Origin: Ruminococcus sp. FMBCY1
GTDB taxonomy: Bacteria > Bacillota > Clostridia > Oscillospirales > Acutalibacteraceae
Length of the DNA stretch: 64,000 nucleotides
Direction: 5' to 3'
Assembly (NCBI RefSeq): GCF_023921805.1
Contig: NZ_CP074197.1
Location: 1,984,001-2,048,000, forward strand
Positions 43,631-51,730 of the stretch are shown in pieces. Each line of letters starts with the position of its first letter. Position 1 is the first letter of the stretch. Below the pieces are notes generated by a model. It was given only the letters and a program-made list of their open reading frames with translations. It ran no database searches and was not told where the DNA came from. Made by a program: the position numbers and the translations under genes.

Positions 43631-43651
43631 ATTTTAAATAGGAGGCTCATT

Positions 43652-44002
43652 ATGGGCGAGCTTATCAGTAAGAAGTGTGCAAAATGCGAAGTAAGATTTG
43701 AAACTGTTTATCCATTCCAAAAGCTTTGCTACAGGTGCGGACACCCTCTTCGCAAACCTAAGAAGAAAGTTGAAAAGCCGTACAGAGAACTTACAGAAGA
43801 TACTGAATTTCTTGTTTGCGTGTATTATTGGCGAGGTGACAGTACAGAGCAAATAGGCAATGACCTTGACAGAAATCCTAATCAGATTTCAGACATAGTA
43901 TATGAAGCTAAGAAAAGCGGCAGATATAACGAACATATCAAACGGCATATCGACTATGCCGGGGACACAAGAAAAATCAAGGAGGATATATGGAAAGATT
44001 AA
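43652..44002 (+). CDS. Early phage protein with zinc finger and helix-turn-helix-like tail
   Basis: A 116-residue protein. Cys pairs KKCAKCEVRFE and LCYRCGHPLR (about residues 8-31) form a zinc ribbon; the C-terminal half (GDSTEQIGNDLDRNPNQISDIVYEA) looks like a recognition helix unit. A DNA-binding role is inferred. It overlaps the next gene by 13 bp. Confidence 0.7.
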   Translation: MGELISKKCAKCEVRFETVYPFQKLCYRCGHPLRKPKKKVEKPYRELTEDTEFLVCVYYWRGDSTEQIGNDLDRNPNQISDIVYEAKKSGRYNEHIKRHIDYAGDTRKIKEDIWKD

Positions 44003-44373
44003 CAATAAAATTAGGAAGCTGCATTGTTGGATACAAAGCGAGCAATAAAACACTTGCTCCTGCGGAGTTGTCGGTAGGTCAGACACGAGAAGTGCTGCAA
44101 AGACTTTGCGAATACGAGGAAACCGGATTATTACCTGATGAAATCTTAGAACTAAAAAAATCAAGGAGAATAATTATGAGTGACATTTTAGAAAAACTAC
44201 ACAGAGAAGCGAGATACGCTTTGAACAGTCATTCTCTTAACTTAACATACCAAACATATGGAAAAGCCGAAATGGCTTATAAGCTGAAAGCAATTACTTG
44301 GGATGAGTTTTCAGAACTTAATACTATTTTAGTGAGAAATGGTATTAACAATCCGTCCGCTCAACTCAGCTAA
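43990..44373 (+). CDS. Early phage protein, unknown
   Basis: A 127-residue protein. Residues 1-60 resemble short phage proteins with a REVLQRLCEYEETGL-like helical motif; the second half is helical (IMSDILEKLHREARYAL). An internal ATG at about residue 63 preceded by AAGGAG could produce a separate 65-residue product. Function unknown. Confidence 0.65.
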   Translation: MERLTIKLGSCIVGYKASNKTLAPAELSVGQTREVLQRLCEYEETGLLPDEILELKKSRRIIMSDILEKLHREARYALNSHSLNLTYQTYGKAEMAYKLKAITWDEFSELNTILVRNGINNPSAQLS

Positions 44374-44380
44374 AGCCGAA

Positions 44381-44436
44381 ACCGCCGCAAGGCGGTCAGC
44401 AGGAAATGACCTCCCTGCTCTGATGATGGCAGGTCA
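44381..44436 (+). ncRNA. Structured leader of the transposase gene
   Basis: ACCGCC-GCAA-GGCGGT (44381-44396) is a perfect hairpin with a GNRA-type tetraloop. It is followed by AGCAGG/CCTGCT (44398-44403 with 44414-44419), whose loop contains TGACCT (44407-44412) complementary to AGGTCA (44431-44436): a possible pseudoknot or switch ending just before the ribosome site of the TTG-started transposase gene. Control of transposase translation is an inference. Confidence 0.4.
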
Positions 44437-44451
44437 AAAGGATGTGATTTT

Positions 44452-46410
44452 TTGACTTATCTTACAGTTAAAGAAGTTGCTGAAATACGAGGATGTTCTG
44501 AAAGATATATAAAAATGCTTATTTCGGGTGGCAATATCTGCAGTAACGAAACAGTGAACAACAACAATCGAAAAAAGTATTTAATACCTTTATCGGAGCT
44601 TTCTCATTCAGAACAACTTAAATATTATAAATCTCACGCAATACCTATCCCTGAGGATTTGTTACCTGAACGCAAGACAGAACGACCTCACAAGGAATTT
44701 GATGAATTTTCGGCTGAACAGCGAGAAGAAATTGCAAGCTGGATACGAATTATCAAGTCGTGGGATGAATATTGTGCAACATCAAAGTTGAGCAAAGTGA
44801 ATGCTACCGAAAAATTTGTCCAGCTGCAACAGGTTGCAAACCCTGAAATCAACATTTCAAAAAGCATTTTATATAGAAAGAAAAAGGCTTTAAAAGAAGA
44901 TGACCTTGCAGGGTTGATTGACAACCGAGGAAGTTGGAAAAAGGGTACATCAACTATACCCGATGTAGCGTGGGACTGCTTTATGAGCTTTTATCTTGAT
45001 GAGGCTCAGCACCCGATTAAGGCTTGTTATGAGTACACTAATATGTGGATTAAACAAGCTGCTCCTCAGCTCTTACCACTGCCGGCTTATTCGGCATTTT
45101 ATCGTAAAGTACAGAATGATATTCCAAAGCCACTTGAGATTATGGGGCGTGAGGGAATGAAAGCATTTAGAGATAGATGTGCTCCGTACATACGCAGAAC
45201 ATATGAGGGTATGGCATCGAATGAATGGTGGATTGCAGATAACCACACCTTCGATGTTCAGACAAAAGGAGCGGACGGAAGTGTTCACAGACTTTACCTT
45301 ACAGCGTTTTTTGATGCTCGTTCGGGTATTTTTACAGGCTGTTATGTAACATCTGCTCCGTCCTCACAGGCTACGCTCATTGCTCTGCGAAAAGGTATTA
45401 TGAAATACGGAATACCAGAAAATATATATGTAGATAACGGTAGAGAATTTTTAACCTTTGATGTCGGCGGACTTGGACACAGAACTAAGAAAAGCCAAAA
45501 GGGCAAATTTACACCGCCACCTATATTTGAGCGTCTTGGAATAAAAATGACAAATGCTCTTGTACGAAACGCAAAGGCTAAAATCATTGAACGCAGATTC
45601 AGAGATGTCAAGGACAGGCTATCGAGATTATTCCCGACTTATACAGGCGGAAATGTTGTAGAACGCCCTGAAAGGCTTAAGTTTGTTCTTAAAGATGATG
45701 ATAAAATCCCTACTGATGAAGAATTTACAAACGCAGTTGAGGATATACTCACTTACTATATGAATGAAAAGCAATATAGCGGTGCTGTTAATTCTGACAG
45801 TGGCAAAACTCGTATGCAGGTGTATAGAGAACAGCTCAAGGAAAAGCGTATTGCATCAGAGCTTGATCTCAACCTTATGCTTATGCGTTCTACAAGAAGT
45901 CAGAAGGTCGGTAGAAGAGGTGTCCATCTTACTATTGCAGGAGAAAAGATTGATTACTACAATGATGAGCTGATCCTCAATTACTTTGGTAAAGATATGT
46001 ATTGCCGATACGATCCGGAGGACATTTCAACCGTGAGAGTGTACGATTTACAGGATAACTACATTATGACAGTGCATGTAGATAATGATGCGGTACTTGC
46101 TTACGGCTCATCAAAGGACGCTGTTGCTAAGGCTCTCCGCAAAGTAAAGAGCTTTGAAAAGCTTACCAAGCAAGAGCTGAAAGCAACTCAGATTACGGCT
46201 CTCGGCAAGAAGACAGCACTTGAGCTTGTTCTTGCCACAGCAGAGGAGAATAAACTCAAGTCTGATGAGCTTAGTCCTAAGATTATTTCCGTACACCGTG
46301 CCGATGAAGAGCCTGCCGAAATCAAACAGGCAGTCGGTCAGAATAATATAGTAAAAATTGATAAAGCAAAAATGATCAGGAATCTTGAAGAAAGACAGAG
46401 GGAGGAATAA
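44452..46410 (+). CDS. MuA-like DDE transposase
   Basis: A 652-residue transposase for replicative transposition and integration. N-terminal helix-turn-helix (TVKEVAEIRGCSERYIKML), a second DNA-binding region, then an RNase-H fold with catalytic Asp263 (WIADNHTFD), Asp328 (YVDNGREF) and Glu380 (KAKIIERRFRD), followed by a Mu-transposase C-terminal barrel and a helical tail that would contact the ATPase and ClpX. It begins with TTG at 44452; GTG and ATG alternatives are blocked by stops. Co-transcribed with the MuB-like gene 3 bp downstream. Confidence 0.95.
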   Translation: MTYLTVKEVAEIRGCSERYIKMLISGGNICSNETVNNNNRKKYLIPLSELSHSEQLKYYKSHAIPIPEDLLPERKTERPHKEFDEFSAEQREEIASWIRIIKSWDEYCATSKLSKVNATEKFVQLQQVANPEINISKSILYRKKKALKEDDLAGLIDNRGSWKKGTSTIPDVAWDCFMSFYLDEAQHPIKACYEYTNMWIKQAAPQLLPLPAYSAFYRKVQNDIPKPLEIMGREGMKAFRDRCAPYIRRTYEGMASNEWWIADNHTFDVQTKGADGSVHRLYLTAFFDARSGIFTGCYVTSAPSSQATLIALRKGIMKYGIPENIYVDNGREFLTFDVGGLGHRTKKSQKGKFTPPPIFERLGIKMTNALVRNAKAKIIERRFRDVKDRLSRLFPTYTGGNVVERPERLKFVLKDDDKIPTDEEFTNAVEDILTYYMNEKQYSGAVNSDSGKTRMQVYREQLKEKRIASELDLNLMLMRSTRSQKVGRRGVHLTIAGEKIDYYNDELILNYFGKDMYCRYDPEDISTVRVYDLQDNYIMTVHVDNDAVLAYGSSKDAVAKALRKVKSFEKLTKQELKATQITALGKKTALELVLATAEENKLKSDELSPKIISVHRADEEPAEIKQAVGQNNIVKIDKAKMIRNLEERQREE

Positions 46411-46412
46411 AT

Positions 46413-47339
46413 ATGTCAATCAATCCTGAATTACAGCAAAAGCTAAGAGATTATATTAAAAACGCTTGCAAAGGCTCGCAAAATCAAGCGGCTAAAGCAC
46501 TTGGTTGGTCACCTGCGTATATTTCAACTTACCTTAAAGGTGAATTCAAGGGTGATATAGCTAAGTTTGAAGCTTCATTGACCGAGGCTTTTGCAAACAA
46601 GAACGCAGCGGAAAACCTCAGGAGTGCAGTTGTAAGCGGTACATACAAGCCTACAGGCATAAGTGAGGGAGTATATGAAACAATCCGCTTGTGTCACCTC
46701 AAGGGCGGTCTGGCTATTGAGTGCGGAGATGCAGGAATCGGAAAGACTATGGCTTGTAAGAAGTATGCAGAGGATTTTCCTACTTCGGCGATATATGTTA
46801 CCGTTAATCCTTGTCTGGTTACTCTTAACGCATTTTTAAAGCTGATGTGCCGTACTCAGAAGATTACGGCAAGTGGTCGCAAGGATGAAATGTGGATGAG
46901 GCTGTCAGACAGCTTTGCAGGAGAACGCAAGGTGATTATCATTGATGAAGCTCAGCACCTTCCTATAAAGACTATTGAGGCAATCAGAGCTTTCTTCGAT
47001 AGCAACCCCACACTCGGTATTTGCCTTGTCGGCAACATTGAAACTGTAACCAATACAGGCAGAAGTAAGGAGGCTTTCGCTCAGATAAGAAACAGAACAA
47101 AACTTACTGAAATCAGACACACAACATCAATTACTGCAAATGATATAGCGTTGCTTTTCCCACCTGTTGCAGATGACGAAAAAGCAAAAGGTTTACTGCT
47201 CGGAATATCTCGCTCAGAGCAGGGTATTCGAGGAGCAAGTAATGTATTTTCAAATGCAGTTGACAACGGCAATATTACATATGACGGTTTACTTGCAATG
47301 GCTAAAGCCATGAAAATTAATGTTTACGGAGGAATTTAA
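46413..47339 (+). CDS. MuB-like AAA+ ATPase, transposition target protein
   Basis: A 308-residue ATPase that selects target DNA and activates the transposase. N-terminal helix-turn-helix (NQAAKALGWSPAYISTYLKG) as in MuB, Walker A GDAGIGKT (105-112), Walker B KVIIIDEAQHL, and sensor region ICLVGNIE. The small C-terminal domain completes the family. Directly after the transposase gene. Confidence 0.94.
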   Translation: MSINPELQQKLRDYIKNACKGSQNQAAKALGWSPAYISTYLKGEFKGDIAKFEASLTEAFANKNAAENLRSAVVSGTYKPTGISEGVYETIRLCHLKGGLAIECGDAGIGKTMACKKYAEDFPTSAIYVTVNPCLVTLNAFLKLMCRTQKITASGRKDEMWMRLSDSFAGERKVIIIDEAQHLPIKTIEAIRAFFDSNPTLGICLVGNIETVTNTGRSKEAFAQIRNRTKLTEIRHTTSITANDIALLFPPVADDEKAKGLLLGISRSEQGIRGASNVFSNAVDNGNITYDGLLAMAKAMKINVYGGI

Positions 47340-47340
47340 A

Positions 47341-47562
47341 ATGAGCTTAAAGAGAATTATGTTGTATGTTTTAACAGGATTTTGTATGGGAGCAATTACC
47401 CTTGCAATGCTCGAAAAGATGGGATTTCGCATAGCCTCATATGGCGTTGAAATGCTGTTTATCCCTTGTGTAGTGCTTTGCATCTGCTTTGGCTGGGCGT
47501 TAAAAACAGATGTATTAAGACTATTTAGGAGGAATAAGAATGTTAATTCACGCAGAAAATGA
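47341..47562 (+). CDS. Small membrane protein, unknown
   Basis: A 73-residue protein with two membrane helices (about 5-24 and 38-55) and a basic tail (RLFRRNKNVNSRRK), so its C-terminus is cytoplasmic. Early-region position. Possibly involved in host-membrane effects or exclusion. GGAGG before the ATG at 47341. Confidence 0.65.
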   Translation: MSLKRIMLYVLTGFCMGAITLAMLEKMGFRIASYGVEMLFIPCVVLCICFGWALKTDVLRLFRRNKNVNSRRK

Positions 47563-47746
47563 AAAGCAAAAGGAAGTTACCGCAATACATATTTGTAAGG
47601 GCAGTATTTGCGGTAACTGTCTGAATTACAGCAAAAGTATCCTTAACAGTCAAAAAGGTTATTGCATATCTTCAAACTCTGCTGTTGAAAGGTGCGATTA
47701 TTGCAGTTTATTCAAGGAGGTTAAAATGAATGCTAACAAAAAATAA
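47540..47746 (+). CDS. Small cysteine-rich early protein
   Basis: A 68-residue protein with Cys in pairs (HICKGSICGNC, ERCDYCSLFKE). It overlaps the membrane-protein gene by 23 bp. The CDYCSLF end recurs in the next gene (DFCSLFE), so the two are probably old duplicates. Zinc binding inferred. Confidence 0.6.
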   Translation: MLIHAENEKQKEVTAIHICKGSICGNCLNYSKSILNSQKGYCISSNSAVERCDYCSLFKEVKMNANKK

Positions 47747-47912
47747 TCAATCAAACCAACTGTTAAAAGAAGCACAGAAACTTGGTGTTTTGTGCAAAAA
47801 TTGTAAAAATGGCATTATAACTAAAAACAATTGTTTTTGCCTGATTATAAATCGTGGTGGTATGAATCCAGCAACTGATTTTTGCAGTTTATTTGAAAGA
47901 AAAGAGGGATAA
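47730..47912 (+). CDS. Small cysteine-rich early protein, paralogue of the previous gene
   Basis: A 60-residue protein with LCKNCKNG and a DFCSLFERKEG end like the previous gene. Overlaps it by 17 bp. Unknown; a zinc-finger protein by composition. Confidence 0.6.
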   Translation: MLTKNNQSNQLLKEAQKLGVLCKNCKNGIITKNNCFCLIINRGGMNPATDFCSLFERKEG

Positions 47913-47914
47913 CA

Positions 47915-48310
47915 GTGACCGCAGAAGATTGGAAAACGGTCGATAAAGCCTTAAAATCCGTTTTATTACCGGGAGTTAAGCTGCTTATTGACGGATACGA
48001 AGTAACACTTACATTATGCCAAAAATCACAGTTTAAAAACGCTATTGCAATATGGATTAACGGAAGTTTTAAAGGCAAATGGCTTGCAGAAGATTGTGAG
48101 GAACGCAGGCGTTTCCTCTGCTGTAAGAAGAGAACACTTGTTAAAGAAGCAGATTATAAGGCTTATGGCATACGCAGTAAGAAAGCTAAAAAAGAATTAG
48201 CAGACAGATATGCCTACGAGGAGTGGTTCTCATATTGGACTAATTTCAACAAGATGAAAAAGCACTTTATCGACAACAATAAAAGCATTGAAATTTTGGA
48301 GGTTTTATAA
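47915..48310 (+). CDS. Early phage protein, unknown
   Basis: A 131-residue protein starting with GTG. It has an N-terminal beta pattern (GVKLLIDGYEVTLTLCQ, AIAIWINGSFKGKWL) then a basic helical half (CCKKRTLVKEADYKAYGIRSKK). Not recognised. Shares a base with the next gene (TAATG). Confidence 0.6.
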   Translation: MTAEDWKTVDKALKSVLLPGVKLLIDGYEVTLTLCQKSQFKNAIAIWINGSFKGKWLAEDCEERRRFLCCKKRTLVKEADYKAYGIRSKKAKKELADRYAYEEWFSYWTNFNKMKKHFIDNNKSIEILEVL

Positions 48311-48609
48311 TGGATATTACTTTTGATGAAAAGATAGCTAAAAAGGCAGGCTGTGCATACATAAACGATTTGATGGAGAAAGCCAAGAAAGCTATTATTG
48401 CAGAGAAAACCGTTATTATCTCAGTAATCGGAGATGATGAGCAAAGAGAGGCCACTATTGCCGGAAATCCTTTGGATGTAACAGTAGAACTTGCATCCTT
48501 AATTGTGATTTATCTTGAAAAAATAAAAAATCAAAAAGGAAAAGCAATAGCAAATATGTACTTAAATGCTTTGTTGAAAAGTATTGATCAGTATTGGAAT
48601 CAGGGATAA
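48310..48609 (+). CDS. Early phage protein, unknown
   Basis: A 99-residue, mostly helical protein (YINDLMEKAKKAIIAEKTVI, ASLIVIYLEKIKNQ). Not recognised. The gap after it (48610-48711) has a palindrome CAGGGA/TCCCTG and no gene. Confidence 0.6.
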   Translation: MDITFDEKIAKKAGCAYINDLMEKAKKAIIAEKTVIISVIGDDEQREATIAGNPLDVTVELASLIVIYLEKIKNQKGKAIANMYLNALLKSIDQYWNQG

Positions 48610-48711
48610 TTTCCCTGTTCCTTAATGCAGCTCCTTTAGGAACGGTCACAAGCCCGTAAAATGCAGAGTGAGGAACACACAATTCAAAAATAATTAAGGA
48701 GGTAAACACAT

Positions 48712-48966
48712 ATGGAAACATCAAAAAAGATTTGCAAAAACGGCTCAATTACTTTGCCAAAGCAGATAAGAGCCGAAGCAGGCATGTTCCCCGGCAACGC
48801 TGTTAATATTAGCACCTCGGCTGACGGAACGGTAACAATTAAGCCGTCAGCTCCCTGTTGTCGCTTTTGTGGAACAGTTGAAAATGTAATCGTTGCTGAC
48901 AATGTTGTTATTTGCCGCAAATGTGCTGAAAAATTACTTGCAAAGGTGGATGTAACAAATGACTGA
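48712..48966 (+). CDS. AbrB/SpoVT-domain protein fused to a zinc ribbon
   Basis: An 84-residue protein. Residues 1-45 are a SpoVT/AbrB swapped-hairpin domain (KICKNGSITLPKQIRAEAGM, then AVNISTSADGTVTIKP); residues 49-78 add a zinc ribbon (CCRFCGTVE...VICRKCAEK). The AbrB part binds DNA as a dimer; the zinc part is unusual for this class. A transition-state-like phage regulator is possible. Confidence 0.8.
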   Translation: METSKKICKNGSITLPKQIRAEAGMFPGNAVNISTSADGTVTIKPSAPCCRFCGTVENVIVADNVVICRKCAEKLLAKVDVTND

Positions 48967-49597
48967 TTTAAGAAAACAGATTGATGAGCTTGCGGCAATT
49001 AAGGTTGATATGGGAAAGCTCAAGGAGCGTAAGGATAAGCTTGAGGCTGAAATTATAAAGCAGTGCACATCTGACCTTGAGAATACGAAGTATAAGAGTA
49101 TTCGATATGAGGGTGATGTGTTTGACCTGACAGCCGTTACAGCTGAAAGTCTTAAGGTTACATACGATTCCTTCTTACCAATAATTTTCGGTAAAGCATA
49201 CGAGGATGCAGTTACCGAAAAAACGGACTATTCTATATCATCTCCGGCAAAGCGAATGCTGATAGGTCTTTGGACAGGAAATTATGTAAAATGCACTGTA
49301 AAAGAAGTCATTGAGCAAATGAACGGCGTTACTGATGAAGAGCGCAAGCAGCTCATTAAGAAGTGTAAAGGCATTAACTATGACAAGGATGTCAGCAATA
49401 TCTTAAAGTTTACTTCCTTGTCAGAGGAAGATGCAAAGGAATATGCTTATCTCATTTCTGATGCTGCCGTCTGGCAGGATTTTAAAAATCTTCTCACTAT
49501 TAACGGCATTGATGATGAAGAGCAGATTAACGATATTCTTCTTAAAATTCAGAGTGCATTTGTGGTTGAGGAAAGCACAAAAATTTCATTAAGCTGA
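48959..49597 (+). CDS. Early phage protein with N-terminal coiled coil, unknown
   Basis: A 212-residue protein. The first about 45 residues are a heptad coiled coil (IDELAAIKVDMGKLKERKDK). The rest is helical and mixed. It lies where Mu encodes Gam and other semi-essential early proteins, but I cannot match it to Gam. The start overlaps the previous stop (AATGACTGA). Confidence 0.7.
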   Translation: MTDLRKQIDELAAIKVDMGKLKERKDKLEAEIIKQCTSDLENTKYKSIRYEGDVFDLTAVTAESLKVTYDSFLPIIFGKAYEDAVTEKTDYSISSPAKRMLIGLWTGNYVKCTVKEVIEQMNGVTDEERKQLIKKCKGINYDKDVSNILKFTSLSEEDAKEYAYLISDAAVWQDFKNLLTINGIDDEEQINDILLKIQSAFVVEESTKISLS

Positions 49598-49607
49598 GGT
49601 GATTGAC

Positions 49608-50117
49608 TTGTTAAAACCACAGCAAACACAACGAATATACGCTATCGGTGCAAGGCTTGGACTTGTTGAAAGCGGTAATAAAAATGACTTACTGCACGAA
49701 CTTGTGTATAGCATAGCACAAAAAAGCAGCGTCCGAGAGCTCGACGAACAGGAATATAAAAAAGTTGTTGCAGAACTTGTGAACAAGCTTAGAATCGCTA
49801 ATCTTACAGAACCTAAAACGGTACATCCTTTCAAAGCAAAAAAGCGTGAAGATAAAGGTATTGGTAAGATGTCAGACGGTCAGACACGCAAGGTATGGCA
49901 GCTTATGTATAGCCTTGAAAAACTTGATAAAAAGCCGTCAAGTGCAAAACTTGGTGACCGCTTATGTGGTATAATTAAAAAAGAATTGCATATTGATGCT
50001 TTACCGAAAGACCCCTTTGCGTGGCTTACATATCAGCAGGGAGTTAAACTGATTGAAATACTAAAAAAATACATTGCAAATGCTCAAAGGAGGAAGGACG
50101 GTGGAAATACATCTTGA
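49608..50117 (+). CDS. GemA/gp16-like phage protein
   Basis: A 169-residue protein that begins LLKPQQTQRIYAIGARLGL and continues GIGKMSDGQTRKVWQLMYSL, the DUF1018/gp16 (GemA) pattern of Mu-like phages; in Mu this gene directly precedes mor, exactly as here. The GemA family is thought to alter host DNA supercoiling or gene expression. A TTG at 49608 after GAGGTGATT is preferred to a GTG at 49599. Confidence 0.85.
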   Translation: MLKPQQTQRIYAIGARLGLVESGNKNDLLHELVYSIAQKSSVRELDEQEYKKVVAELVNKLRIANLTEPKTVHPFKAKKREDKGIGKMSDGQTRKVWQLMYSLEKLDKKPSSAKLGDRLCGIIKKELHIDALPKDPFAWLTYQQGVKLIEILKKYIANAQRRKDGGNTS

Positions 50118-50388
50118 TGATCTCATAGGCACTCAGCGTGATATAGCTGAGGTAATAGGTATTGAAAGTTATGTAAAACTTTGCAAGATTTTCGGTGGTG
50201 ATACAGTGTATATACAAAAATACAGTGAACTGCAGAAAATAGAAAGAAATGCGGAAATCAAAGCTAAATACAACGGCTATAACAGTCGTTTGCTTGCAAA
50301 AGAATATGATCTGTCTGAACGATATGTAAGAACAATATGTTCACAAAACAGCCTTGATGGTCAGTTAAGTATTTTTGATGATATTTAG
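50101..50388 (+). CDS. Mor-like transcription activator
   Basis: A 95-residue protein: EIHLDDLIGTQRDIAEVIG at the start, then YVKLCKIFGGDTVYIQKYSE and a C-terminal helix-turn-helix (GYNSRLLAKEYDLSERYVRTI). This is the Mor/C family, which binds as a dimer upstream of middle or late promoters. The GTG at 50101 is taken because AAAGGAGG precedes it. It is followed by a strong terminator and then the late genes, so a Mor-dependent promoter is expected in 50389-50500. Confidence 0.9.
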   Translation: MEIHLDDLIGTQRDIAEVIGIESYVKLCKIFGGDTVYIQKYSELQKIERNAEIKAKYNGYNSRLLAKEYDLSERYVRTICSQNSLDGQLSIFDDI

Positions 50389-50499
50389 TGGCTTGAGAAA
50401 AATATAGGATATTCGTCCTCTACAGACATATAGAATTATAAGGTATTATTGAGTTAGAAACTTGATAATACCTTATTTTTATGGAGTTGAAAAGAAAAT
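50389..50499 (+). promoter_or_regulatory. Putative late promoter region
   Basis: 110 bp between the Mor-like gene and the first late gene. Contains ATATAGAATTATAA (possible -10) and the terminator at 50439-50480. No consensus -35, as expected for an activator-dependent promoter. Confidence 0.4.
50439..50480 (+). terminator. Intrinsic terminator between the Mor-like gene and late genes
   Basis: Perfect 11-bp stem TAAGGTATTAT / ATAATACCTTA, 15-nt loop, then TTTTT. It ends the early operon. Confidence 0.88.
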
Positions 50500-50844
50500 A
50501 TGAATTTTACGGCAGACACTTGGTGGTTGTTCGGTCTTATTGTAACAGGAGCAATAGCAATTATCGGCTTTTTTCTTAAGCGTACTATTAATGAGGCTGA
50601 CAGGCACGACAAGGAAATTAAAGAGATACAACTGTCTTATGTTACGAAAGATGAGCTTAAAGATGTTAAAAATGATGTAAATAAATCTATCGGCAAACTG
50701 CAGACAGATGTAGAACAAATTAAGGATACTTGCTTAACAAAGAAAGATTATTACAACTCAATAAACGAGGTTAAAGAAGAAATAAAAACACAGAACAAGC
50801 TAATTATGGAGCTTATCAGAGGAGGAAAAAGAAATGATGATTGA
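50500..50844 (+). CDS. Membrane protein with coiled coil (XhlA-like), lysis or gp25-like role
   Basis: A 114-residue protein with one N-terminal membrane helix (WWLFGLIVTGAIAIIGFF, residues 8-25) and a coiled-coil rest. The design is like XhlA/hemolysin-type holin partners, but in Mu-like phages the gene before gp27 (gp25, DUF2730) also has this layout; the second is favoured by position. Overlaps the next gene by 11 bp. Confidence 0.65.
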   Translation: MNFTADTWWLFGLIVTGAIAIIGFFLKRTINEADRHDKEIKEIQLSYVTKDELKDVKNDVNKSIGKLQTDVEQIKDTCLTKKDYYNSINEVKEEIKTQNKLIMELIRGGKRNDD

Positions 50845-51169
50845 TGCAGCACAGGAATATATGCAGAAAATCAAAGCAAGAAACTTTGTTAAAAACAACG
50901 GTCAGGTTTTGAGAACTATTAACATTCTTCGTGTAGGTTATGAGAAATTATCTGATGTTAAATATGCCCTTGGTGATGTGTCTGAGCATGACTTTCTTTC
51001 TTCTGTAAATTATTTATTCCTATCAGAGTACATCTTACTTCGTAAGATTAAAACTAAAGAGTTTGCGGATATTGCTGATGTACCATATGAGGAGCTTGAG
51101 GCAAAGTTATCACAGAAAGGCATTAAGTTGCTTGACGGCACAATTAGCGACAACTCGGTTGAGGTGTAA
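50834..51169 (+). CDS. Late-region phage protein (gp26 position)
   Basis: A 111-residue protein, all helical, probably soluble (LRTINILRVGYEKLSDVKYALG, FLSSVNYLFLSEYILLRK). It starts with an ATG (50834) or the ATG after it. By position it corresponds to Mu gp26, but sequence alone does not show it. Confidence 0.6.
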   Translation: MMIDAAQEYMQKIKARNFVKNNGQVLRTINILRVGYEKLSDVKYALGDVSEHDFLSSVNYLFLSEYILLRKIKTKEFADIADVPYEELEAKLSQKGIKLLDGTISDNSVEV

Positions 51170-51171
51170 CT

Positions 51172-51729
51172 ATGGGCAGAAACAACCGCAGGGCTTGCGG
51201 AAAGATTGATAAACTTCCTGCTGATCTCAAGGACACAGTAGACCAAATGCTTGTTAGTGGTCAGACATACAGAGAAATCGTATCATATCTCTCTGAAAAC
51301 GGAGAGCAGCTGTCGCAGGCGGCAGTCAGTCGTTATGCATCAAGATTTTTAGCAAACGCACAGCAGTTGAGAATAGCACAAGAAAATTTCCGAATGATAC
51401 TCACCGAAACCGAGCGTTATCCTGAACTTGATCCGGCAGAGGCTATTTTAAGAATGGCATCACAAAAAGTGTTTGATGCAATTGCAAAACTTGATGAAGG
51501 TCAGTTTGATGATGTGTCAGCTGATGACCTTTTAAGGCAGGCAACAGCACTTGCAAGAGCAGTTGCTTACAAACGCAAAACAGACATTGATGTCAAGTCA
51601 GACAAGCAGATTGCACTTGAGGAAAATCAGAGCTTGCTTTATGAAACTATCAAGAAAAGTAACCCACGCTTGTATAACGAGCTTATGGATGAAATTAATA
51701 AGCTCAAAAAGCAGGCAAAGGAGGCTTAG
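51172..51729 (+). CDS. DUF3486 protein (Mu gp27-like, small terminase-type)
   Basis: A 185-residue protein: GKIDKLPADLKDTVDQML, YREIVSYLSENGEQLSQAAVSRY, KSNPRLYNELMDEINKL. This is the Mu gp27/DUF3486 pattern, considered the small terminase or packaging recognition protein. It has an N-terminal helix-turn-helix for packaging-site binding. Note another terminase-like small gene at 52396, so the phage may have two candidate small subunits. Confidence 0.82.
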   Translation: MGRNNRRACGKIDKLPADLKDTVDQMLVSGQTYREIVSYLSENGEQLSQAAVSRYASRFLANAQQLRIAQENFRMILTETERYPELDPAEAILRMASQKVFDAIAKLDEGQFDDVSADDLLRQATALARAVAYKRKTDIDVKSDKQIALEENQSLLYETIKKSNPRLYNELMDEINKLKKQAKEA

Positions 51730-51730
51730 T

